NCBI GenBank assembly: GCA_963205255.1
Contig: CAUJIK010000044.1
Span: 1 to 55,650, forward strand
Source of the DNA: Pseudomonadota bacterium
Lineage (GTDB): Bacteria; Pseudomonadota; Gammaproteobacteria; Steroidobacterales; Steroidobacteraceae
DNA: 55,650 nt
Direction of reading: 5' to 3'
The notes under the pieces are model-generated. The model had not been told where the DNA came from. It did not search any database and saw only the letters and a program-made list of their open reading frames with translations. This document shows positions 18,876 through 25,753 of this stretch, in pieces; position 1 is the stretch's first letter; each line of letters begins with the position of its first letter. The position numbers and the translations under genes are program-made.

Positions 18876-20815
18876 CCCACGGCCTCCTGCGCCTCATCCG
18901 ACGCCAGCCGGCGCAGCAGCTGCATGGCTTCGGCGACATCATGGCTGCGGCGCATCGGCGGCAGCGCCGCGAGCAGCTTGCGGCCATAGCCGCGGCTGGC
19001 CAGGCGAGGATCGCAGATGGCAACCAGCCCCTCGTCCTCCTCGCTGCGGATCAGCCGCCCCACGCCCTGCTTCAATGCCAGCGCCGCCTCCGGCACCTGG
19101 AAGTCGTTGAAGGGATCACCACCCGTCTGGCGCGCATGGCGCACGCGCGCGCGGATCACCGGATCCTCGGGCGAGGCAAACGGCAGCCGATCGATCACCA
19201 CCAGACGCAGCGCGCGGCCCTTCACATCCACGCCCTCCCAGAAACTGGCGGTTCCCAGCAGCACCGCATCCTCGCGGCGGCGGAACTCCCGCAGCAGCTG
19301 TTCGCGCGGCGACTCCCCCTGCACCAGCAGCGCCAGATCCGGGCATGCCGCGCGCAACAGCCGCGCCGCGGCGGCCAGCGCGCGGTGGCTGGTGAACAGC
19401 AGGAACGCGCCTCCGCCCGACGCGTCGATCAATTCGCGCGCGCAGCGCACCACGGCTTCAGTAAATGCAGGCGAGGCAGGGTCGGGCATATTGCCCGGAA
19501 GATACAGCAATGCCTGGCGCGCGAACTCGAACGGGCTTTCGATGCGCAAGGTCTGGCAGCGGTCATCCAGCCCCAGGCGACGCAGGAAATGACCGAAATC
19601 CTCGCCCACAGCCAGCGTGGCCGAAGTGAATATCCACGCCGCCGGCCGTGATTGCATCAGCGCATGGAAGCGCGCGGCAATGTCGAACGGCACCAGCTGG
19701 CAGGAGAAAGAGCGCATCGAGGCCGATACCAGCCGCGTCCCTTCAACCTCGCCCGCCGCCGCGATCACATCGAGCGCACCCGCCAGCGTGGTCGCGCGGC
19801 CGGCAAGCTGCGCCATGCCCTCGCCCGGATCAATGTCCACCAGGGCATCGGCCAGCGCACTGAGCGAGGTCACGAGGCCGACCGCCGCCGCATCCAGCTC
19901 CGGCTGCTGCCCGCTCCATTCCGCGCGGGCGCCGGCGCGGGAGATGCGCGAGCACTCGCGCTGCATGGCGGACAGCTCTTCCTGCGCCGCGCGCATCTCG
20001 GCAGCGGCAGCCGCCGGATCGGCGCCGCTCTGCAGCAGCAGCGCGGGAATGTCCGCCAGCAGCCGCTCCACCTGCCGCCCGGAGAACTGGGTGCCGAAAC
20101 TGCTGGCCGCAAGCTCGGGCAGCTGGTGCGCCTCATCGAGAATCAGCGCATCGGCGCTGGGCAGCAGATCGCCGAATCCCTCCTCCTTCAGCGCCAGGTC
20201 CGCCAGCAGCAGGTGATGGTTCACCACCACCAGATCCGCCTCGGCGGCACGGCGCCGCGCCACGAACACATGGCAACGGCCGAACTCCGGGCAGCGGCCG
20301 GCGGTGCAATTGTCACGCGTGGAGGTGATGCGCTCACGCAGTGGATGACCATCGGGCAGTTCGGGCAACTCGGCCAGATCACCATCGCGGGTCTCGCCGG
20401 CCCAGCGCTGCACGCGGTCCGCCAGCACCTGCTCCGCGCCGCCGAACGCAAGCTCCGCAGGCAGGCGCAGCAGCCGTTCACGGCACAGATAGTTGCTGCG
20501 GCCCTTCAGCAGCGCCACGGTAACCGAGCGTCCCAGCGCCCGGGCCAGTGACGGCAGATCACGATGAAACAGCTGGTCCTGCAAAGTGCGCGTGCCGGTG
20601 GAAACCACCACGCGGCGTCCCGACAGCAAGGCAGGAATCAGGTAGGCAAATGTCTTGCCGGTGCCGGTACCCGCTTCGGCAACCAGCCAGCCACGCTCTT
20701 GCAAGGCATCGGTCACGGCGGCGGCCATGCGCAATTGCCCAGGCCGCGCGCGGAATCCGGGCACTGCATGCGACAGCGGGCCGTCCACCGCGAATATTTC
20801 CGCCAGTTCCTGCAT
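18872..20815 (-). CDS. yoaA: ATP-dependent DNA helicase, DinG/YoaA (XPD-like) family
   Basis: Superfamily 2 helicase of 647 residues. Motifs: RPGQLRMAAAVTDAL (Q-like), Walker A AEAGTGTGKTFAYL, four cysteines for a 4Fe-4S cluster (about residues 109, 165, 170 and 176: NYLCRERLL, DNCTAGRCPEFGRC), DEAH box LILDEAHQLPE, FTSATLAVGEDF, and the C-terminal LGTASFWEGVDVKGRALRLVV and QGVGRLIRSEEDEG. No N-terminal nuclease domain is present, so it fits YoaA more than the nuclease-fused forms. It is coupled to tsaB, an arrangement seen in other gammaproteobacteria. Role: repair of damaged or structured DNA. Confidence 0.9.
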   Translation of the reverse strand: MQELAEIFAVDGPLSHAVPGFRARPGQLRMAAAVTDALQERGWLVAEAGTGTGKTFAYLIPALLSGRRVVVSTGTRTLQDQLFHRDLPSLARALGRSVTVALLKGRSNYLCRERLLRLPAELAFGGAEQVLADRVQRWAGETRDGDLAELPELPDGHPLRERITSTRDNCTAGRCPEFGRCHVFVARRRAAEADLVVVNHHLLLADLALKEEGFGDLLPSADALILDEAHQLPELAASSFGTQFSGRQVERLLADIPALLLQSGADPAAAAAEMRAAQEELSAMQRECSRISRAGARAEWSGQQPELDAAAVGLVTSLSALADALVDIDPGEGMAQLAGRATTLAGALDVIAAAGEVEGTRLVSASMRSFSCQLVPFDIAARFHALMQSRPAAWIFTSATLAVGEDFGHFLRRLGLDDRCQTLRIESPFEFARQALLYLPGNMPDPASPAFTEAVVRCARELIDASGGGAFLLFTSHRALAAAARLLRAACPDLALLVQGESPREQLLREFRRREDAVLLGTASFWEGVDVKGRALRLVVIDRLPFASPEDPVIRARVRHARQTGGDPFNDFQVPEAALALKQGVGRLIRSEEDEGLVAICDPRLASRGYGRKLLAALPPMRRSHDVAEAMQLLRRLASDEAQEAVG

Positions 20816-20905
20816 CTAGAGCTCACCGCCGCCGTTGTGACCGCACATCGTCATTTTCACTCCGCATTGTTATAGAATGGCTGGCGATAAGGGTGCGAAA
20901 ATACG

Positions 20906-20911
20906 TATAAA
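20906..20911 (+). promoter_or_regulatory. Possible -10 element for pckG
   Basis: TATAAA lies in an AT-rich patch, unusual for this window, about 85 bases before pckG. The best -35 candidate (TGGCGA, 18 bases upstream) is poor, so an activator may be needed. The 20816-20995 interval otherwise shows no gene. Confidence 0.25.
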
Positions 20912-20995
20912 ATCCTTGAAAATCATGCAACAACACCCACGAGCGTATCCATCAGGATATACGTCACTCCGTTCCGAGCAGAAGGTAGTTTCAGG

Positions 20996-22825
20996 ATGAT
21001 CAATGTCGACAAGATTCTCGATGCGGCGGGTCTTTCCAACCCGCACGTCCGTGATTACGTCAAATACTGGGTTGATGTAACCGGCGCCGCAAATGTCGAG
21101 GTGATAAACGCCAGCGACGATGCCCGCCTGGTCAAGGAAGCCCTCGACGCTGGTGAACTGCTGCCCGTCACCGGTGGCCGCACCTACTCCCGGTCGTATC
21201 ACAAGGACACCGCGCGCGCCGAAGAGCGCACCATCGTCGCCACCAGCAATCCGGCTGACAAGGGCACTTACAACAACTGGCGTCCGGCCGCCGAGGCCAA
21301 GTCGAACTACCTGAAACTGGTGGCAGGCGCCTCGAAGGGCAAGACGCTGTATGTCGTGCCCTATCTGATGGCTCCGCAGGGTTCGCCGCTGGAGAAGTTC
21401 GCCGCTGGCGTGGAGCTTACGGATGCGCGCACTGTCGTGCTGCACATGATCCGCATGGCGCGTGTCGGCGTTAAGTACATCAACGAACTGAAGGAGCCGG
21501 ACTTCTTCGTCCGCGCCGTGCATGTCACCGGCGACCTGCCGAACCTCGGCCAGGGCACCCCGGACGACAAGCGCTATTTCTATACCGTCGCCGATGAACG
21601 CACCATCCTGCACTATGGCTCGTCCTACGGCGGCAACGCGCTGCTGGGCAAAATCGCCCACGGCCTGCGCCTGGGCTCCTACGACGGCTGGAAGAACGGT
21701 TTCCTCGTCGAGCAGTTCCTGCTGCTGGGCATCAAGGACAAGAAAACCGGGCAGAAATACAACGTGGTCGGCGGCTTCCCGTCGGCCTCCGGCAAGACCA
21801 ACCTGTCGATGACGCTCGCGCCCGACTCGCTGGGCGACCGCTACGAGATCGAGTTCTACGGCGACGACATCGCCTGGATCTGGCCCGGCAAGGACGGCAA
21901 GCTGTACGCCCTGAACCCCGAGTTCGGCGTGTTCGGCGTTGCCAAGGACACCAACGAGCACTCCAACCCCACCGCCATCGAGGCGATCAAGCCCGGCACC
22001 GGCACCATCTTCACCAACGTCGCGTACAACGAAAAGACGCACGAGGTCTGGTGGGAAGGGAAGACCAGGAACGCGCCTGCAGACCTCGACGGCTGGCTGG
22101 ACTGGAAAGGCAACCGCATCGCCGACCGCACGGCCGAACAGGCCAAGGAATCCTGGGCGCATCCGAACAGCCGCTTCACCACCACCATGGCCAATGTGCC
22201 GAACCTGGCTGGTGACTACGGCGATCCCAAGGGCGTGCCGGTGGATGCCATCATCTTCGGTGGCCGCACCCGCGACCGCGAGCCGCTGATCCGCGCGATC
22301 ACCGACGTGGCCGAAGGTGTCTACGACGGCCTGACGCTGGGAGCCGAGGCAACCTTCGCGGCCGACGGCCTCGAAGGCGTGCTGCGCTACGACCCGATGT
22401 CGATGCGCCCCTTCATGTCCTATTCTGAAGCCGACTACGCGCAGCATTGGCTGGACGTGGTCAACAAAGCCACCCACAAGCCGATCTTCGCGCACGTGAA
22501 CTGGTTCCAGCGTGACCCGAAGGACGGCCATTTCCTGTGGCCCGGCTATCGCGAGAACGTGCGCGCGCTGGTGTGGCTGATCGAAGCGAAGCTCGGCCAG
22601 GTCAAGGGCAAGGCCAGTCCCGTCGGCCTGCTCCCGACCAGGGACGAGCTGCTGCTCGAAGGTCTGGAAATCAACCCGGGCGACCTCGACAAACTGCTGA
22701 CCATCGACGTCGCGCGCTGGAAGCAGGAGATGGGTTACCGCGCCAAGCACCTGGAGCAGTTCAAGGGCCTGCCGGAAGCCATCTGGGATGCGCACCGCCG
22801 GGTCGCGGCGGCGCTCGGCGTCTGA
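20996..22825 (+). CDS. pckG: Phosphoenolpyruvate carboxykinase (GTP)
   Basis: Converts oxaloacetate and GTP to phosphoenolpyruvate and CO2, the entry step of gluconeogenesis. It is 609 residues, the GTP-enzyme length. Family features: RTYSRSYHKD, HYGSSYGGNALLGK (substrate and Mn site), P-loop FPSASGKTNLSM (about 261-272), FYGDDIAWIW (Mn-binding Asp), NPEFGVFGVAKDTN, IIFGGRTRDREPLI and FLWPGYRENVRALVW. The P-loop carries Ser265 where animal and many bacterial GTP enzymes have a reactive Cys (PSACGKTN). The ATG follows TTTCAGG. It is monocistronic and convergent with the next gene. Confidence 0.95.
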   Translation: MINVDKILDAAGLSNPHVRDYVKYWVDVTGAANVEVINASDDARLVKEALDAGELLPVTGGRTYSRSYHKDTARAEERTIVATSNPADKGTYNNWRPAAEAKSNYLKLVAGASKGKTLYVVPYLMAPQGSPLEKFAAGVELTDARTVVLHMIRMARVGVKYINELKEPDFFVRAVHVTGDLPNLGQGTPDDKRYFYTVADERTILHYGSSYGGNALLGKIAHGLRLGSYDGWKNGFLVEQFLLLGIKDKKTGQKYNVVGGFPSASGKTNLSMTLAPDSLGDRYEIEFYGDDIAWIWPGKDGKLYALNPEFGVFGVAKDTNEHSNPTAIEAIKPGTGTIFTNVAYNEKTHEVWWEGKTRNAPADLDGWLDWKGNRIADRTAEQAKESWAHPNSRFTTTMANVPNLAGDYGDPKGVPVDAIIFGGRTRDREPLIRAITDVAEGVYDGLTLGAEATFAADGLEGVLRYDPMSMRPFMSYSEADYAQHWLDVVNKATHKPIFAHVNWFQRDPKDGHFLWPGYRENVRALVWLIEAKLGQVKGKASPVGLLPTRDELLLEGLEINPGDLDKLLTIDVARWKQEMGYRAKHLEQFKGLPEAIWDAHRRVAAALGV

Positions 22826-22840
22826 GAGCGGCTTTTCGCG

Positions 22841-23746
22841 TCAGTCTTCCTCGCAGACGAATCGCAACGTCTGCGAGGAATCGGTTTCGGGCACCTTGCC
22901 AAGACCAATGGTGCCCTCGCCCTTGATCTGCATGCTGTCGCGGCGCACGAAGGATTCCTCGCCGTCCGCCGCGTGCACGAAAGTGCCGTTGGTGCTCTGG
23001 TCGATGAGCAGGAACTTGTTGCGGCTCAGTTCGATGCGCGCGTGCACACGCGAGATCAGGTTGCCGCGCACCACCAGATCGTTCTCGTCGGCGCGCCCGA
23101 TCAGGATCCTTGGGCGCGTTTCGTCGACCAGCACTTCCCGGTCCCGCACCACCAGCCGCAGACGCTGACCCTTGCGGTCATAGCCGCCGGTCAACGCGAT
23201 GGAGGGCAGCATGCTGGTGACATCGTCGGTCTGCCACAGCACCTCGTAGAGCGTGACCTCGACGCCCTGCCCCTTCAGCATGGCGATGTCGATCTGCCGC
23301 ACCGAAGCGCGCCACTCGGGCGACAGACGCTCCACCGTGGCGGCCGTGGTCATCACCTGGCCGGCCTTGGCCTGACTGGTCATGCGATTGGCGGTATGCA
23401 CCGTGGCGCCGAAAACATCCTTGCTCTCGAGCACCACTGGCCCGAAATGACAACCGATGCGCAGCGCCACCGGATGGCCATCCACCTGCAGCACCGGGTG
23501 GGCGCTGATCTGCCGCTGCATCTGAGCCGCGGCGTTGAGGGCATCGTCCGGGCTTGTGAAGGTGGCCATCACTTCGTCGCCCATGGTCTTGATCACGGTG
23601 CCCTTGTGCTGCTCCGTGGCCGAACGCATCAGCTCGATGGACAGCGCCACGATCTCCCGGGCACGCTGGTCGCCGAGCTGTTCATAGATGCGGGTCGAGC
23701 CGACAACGTCGGAAAACAGGACCGCCAGTTCGATATCAGTACCCAT
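22841..23746 (-). CDS. Class III adenylate/guanylate cyclase-like protein with FHA domain
   Basis: A 301-residue soluble protein. The N-terminal cyclase homology domain (1-170) has metal Asp13 (FSDVVGSTR) and Asp57 (MGDEV), purine-specifying Lys53 and Asp110, and Arg121. The transition-state Asn of the usual VN-x-A-x-R motif is His117 (GATVHTANR). The C-terminal FHA domain (about 205-290) has IGRADENDLVV, SRVHARIE and DQSTNGTFV, which should bind phosphothreonine. The start is the ATG at 23746 (MGTDIELAVLFSD); the frame runs open to 23803 without likely coding. It may be a cyclase or a degenerate nucleotide sensor read out by the FHA domain. No kinase lies nearby. Confidence 0.85.
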   Translation of the reverse strand: MGTDIELAVLFSDVVGSTRIYEQLGDQRAREIVALSIELMRSATEQHKGTVIKTMGDEVMATFTSPDDALNAAAQMQRQISAHPVLQVDGHPVALRIGCHFGPVVLESKDVFGATVHTANRMTSQAKAGQVMTTAATVERLSPEWRASVRQIDIAMLKGQGVEVTLYEVLWQTDDVTSMLPSIALTGGYDRKGQRLRLVVRDREVLVDETRPRILIGRADENDLVVRGNLISRVHARIELSRNKFLLIDQSTNGTFVHAADGEESFVRRDSMQIKGEGTIGLGKVPETDSSQTLRFVCEED

Positions 23747-23821
23747 GTGACATAAGAATGTGACCCAGTTCACAAGATTGAAGCATGGGTGCTGCGAAAA
23801 CAAGACACTTACGCAGGACTT

Positions 23822-24874
23822 TCAACCCATACCGTCACTTCCCGCGCACAGCTCCCGCGCACGGTCGAACAGGATGCCGGCCGGCATGCCCCGCTGGGCC
23901 TGCTGCGACATCAGCGTGCGATAGGCCCTGGCCCCGGCGCGGCCGCCCATGAGGCCCAGCATGTGGCGCGTGATGGCCTGCAGCGGAGTTCCGAGGGCCG
24001 TCTCGGCCAGCGCATAGGCACGCATGCGCTCGAGGATTTCGCCCGCTCCCGGAGCGCGCCACGGCGACGAGGGATGCAACGCCGCCTGCAGTTCAGCCAG
24101 CAGCCAGGGCCGGTGATAAGCCTCGCGTCCGATCATCACGCCATCGCTGGTCGCGAGCGCCGCCAGCACCGATTCGCAGCTGCGCAAGCCGCCGTTCACG
24201 ATCACCGGCACGCGGCCCGCAAGCTCGGCGCGCAGCCGTTCGACCACATCGAAACGCAGCGGCGGCACCGTGCGGTTCTCGTGCGGCGACAGACCACCCA
24301 GCACTGCCTTGCGCGCATGCACGATGAGCGCTGCCGACCCCGCCTCGATCATGCTCCGCGCGAAAGCCTCAAGGCGCGCGAAATCCGCCTCATCGAAACG
24401 CTGCATGGCGGCGGCGGAGGCTTGCGCGCTGCCCTCCTGAGCACGATCCACCACACCGATGCGGAACTTCACCGTCACCGGCACCGAAGCCGGCACCGCC
24501 GCGCGCATGGCGGCAATGCAATCGGCCACACGCGGCGCATCGAGCATCAGGCAGGCGCCAAAGGCGCCGGCGCTAACGCGGTCGCTGGGACAACCGCAAT
24601 TGAGATTGATTTCGATATAGCCGGCGTCGGCAGCACGCCGCGCAGCCTGCGCCAGCAATACAGGATCGGAACCGCCCAGCTGCACGGCGAGCGGATGCTC
24701 CTCCGGCGAGTAACGCAGCAGGGATTCCGCCGGCCCGCGCAGAATGGCCTGGGCGGTGATCATCTCCGTGTACAGCAGCACGTCCGGCGCGAACAGCCGC
24801 AGGAAGTAGCGGCAGTGGCGGTCCGTCCAGTCCATCATCGGCGCGACCGCAATGCATTTCGTTTCCGGCTTCAT
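23822..24874 (-). CDS. dusA: tRNA-dihydrouridine(20/20a) synthase DusA
   Basis: FMN enzyme that reduces uridine 20/20a in the tRNA D-loop with NADPH. It is 350 residues (E. coli 330). Motifs: APMMDWTDRHCRYFLRLF at the N-terminus, QLGGSDPVLLAQAA, the catalytic Cys in NLNCGCPSDRV, VHARKAVLGGLSPHENR, and VIVNGGLRS with VMIGREAYHRPW for phosphate binding. The DusA-specific APMMDWTDRHCR and LGGLSPHENR strings set it apart from DusB and DusC. An AGGTG lies five bases before the ATG at 24874, preferred over the GTG two codons earlier. Confidence 0.95.
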   Translation of the reverse strand: MKPETKCIAVAPMMDWTDRHCRYFLRLFAPDVLLYTEMITAQAILRGPAESLLRYSPEEHPLAVQLGGSDPVLLAQAARRAADAGYIEINLNCGCPSDRVSAGAFGACLMLDAPRVADCIAAMRAAVPASVPVTVKFRIGVVDRAQEGSAQASAAAMQRFDEADFARLEAFARSMIEAGSAALIVHARKAVLGGLSPHENRTVPPLRFDVVERLRAELAGRVPVIVNGGLRSCESVLAALATSDGVMIGREAYHRPWLLAELQAALHPSSPWRAPGAGEILERMRAYALAETALGTPLQAITRHMLGLMGGRAGARAYRTLMSQQAQRGMPAGILFDRARELCAGSDGMG

Positions 24875-25040
24875 CAGCACCTATTCGAACAGACATCCCC
24901 CTGGCGCACCAGCGACATGGCTGTGCTCATGGACGTCCGCCACACCAATATCCGCGCAAAGAGCCCAGATTTCCGCATTGCCGTAGATGTGATTACGCCG
25001 CGATGCTTGCCCGACCAGCCAGACAACCCTGGGCAGAGCA

Positions 25041-25727
25041 ATGAAAGGCACCGGACTTCTTTCGATTCTCCTTGCAGGCTGCCTGCCGCTGTCTACGGCG
25101 TGCAATCCGCTTCCCGAATCCGTCGCCGAACGCACGGACGCGGATCCCTGCGACAGGCATCCGCTGGTGAAGGCATTGCCGATAGCAGCGAGCATCGCTG
25201 GTCTTGCCCGAAACCCGCCGATGTGTGATTGGTATTCAGCCAGCGTCAACTATGGCAATCAAAGCCACGATGAAAACGCCCTGCGCGAGTGCAGGATCAC
25301 GATCTCCGATTTCCAGGCTGAAATCCCACCCGAGCTGAAGCAACCCGAGGTCGCCGAATTGATGCGAGAAACCCTGGAATTCAATCAGGGGGCCCATCGC
25401 GCAGCCATCGCGTCGAACACCAGCCACTACGAACTGATGCGCAATGCCGGCGAGTGGCTGAACATGATCGGCGGGTCGCAGCATCTGCCCATCGTGGACA
25501 GGCTGCCAGATGGCGGCCAGTACGCGATCCCCATCCCGTCGATACAGGTTGGCTCCAAGGACGCATCCCTCACCGGCCTGCTGCGCAATGAGCGCTACGG
25601 GCTGAGCATCGAGTGCCTCGAAAAGATCCGCGACCAGACCGGCGCCAGGACACTCTTTGCGCCGTGGATCGCGGCGTTGAATCTCGGAGCACTGTCCGGC
25701 ACTGCGGCGGGAGTTTCCAGACTCTGA
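25041..25727 (+). CDS. Predicted lipoprotein, function unknown
   Basis: A 228-residue protein beginning MKGTGLLSILLAGCLPLSTA, with a lipobox at Cys14 (LAGC) or Cys21 (STAC), so probably a lipid-anchored envelope protein. The mature part holds four more Cys, a central helical stretch (ELKQPEVAELMRETLEFNQG), and a C-terminal Ala/Gly-rich segment. I recognise no domain. It stands alone on the plus strand between dusA and the M16 peptidase gene. The 24875-25040 gap before it shows nothing else. Its Asn/Ile/Lys content and codon choice look less GC-driven than its neighbours, which could mean recent acquisition. Confidence 0.7.
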   Translation: MKGTGLLSILLAGCLPLSTACNPLPESVAERTDADPCDRHPLVKALPIAASIAGLARNPPMCDWYSASVNYGNQSHDENALRECRITISDFQAEIPPELKQPEVAELMRETLEFNQGAHRAAIASNTSHYELMRNAGEWLNMIGGSQHLPIVDRLPDGGQYAIPIPSIQVGSKDASLTGLLRNERYGLSIECLEKIRDQTGARTLFAPWIAALNLGALSGTAAGVSRL

Positions 25728-25753
25728 AACCGTCTGAAGTGCCCAGCCCCCCC

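Noticed and set aside
20870..22795. A 641-codon open frame on the minus strand opposite pckG
   Set aside because: Antisense to a fully conserved GTP-PEPCK; no recognisable domain.
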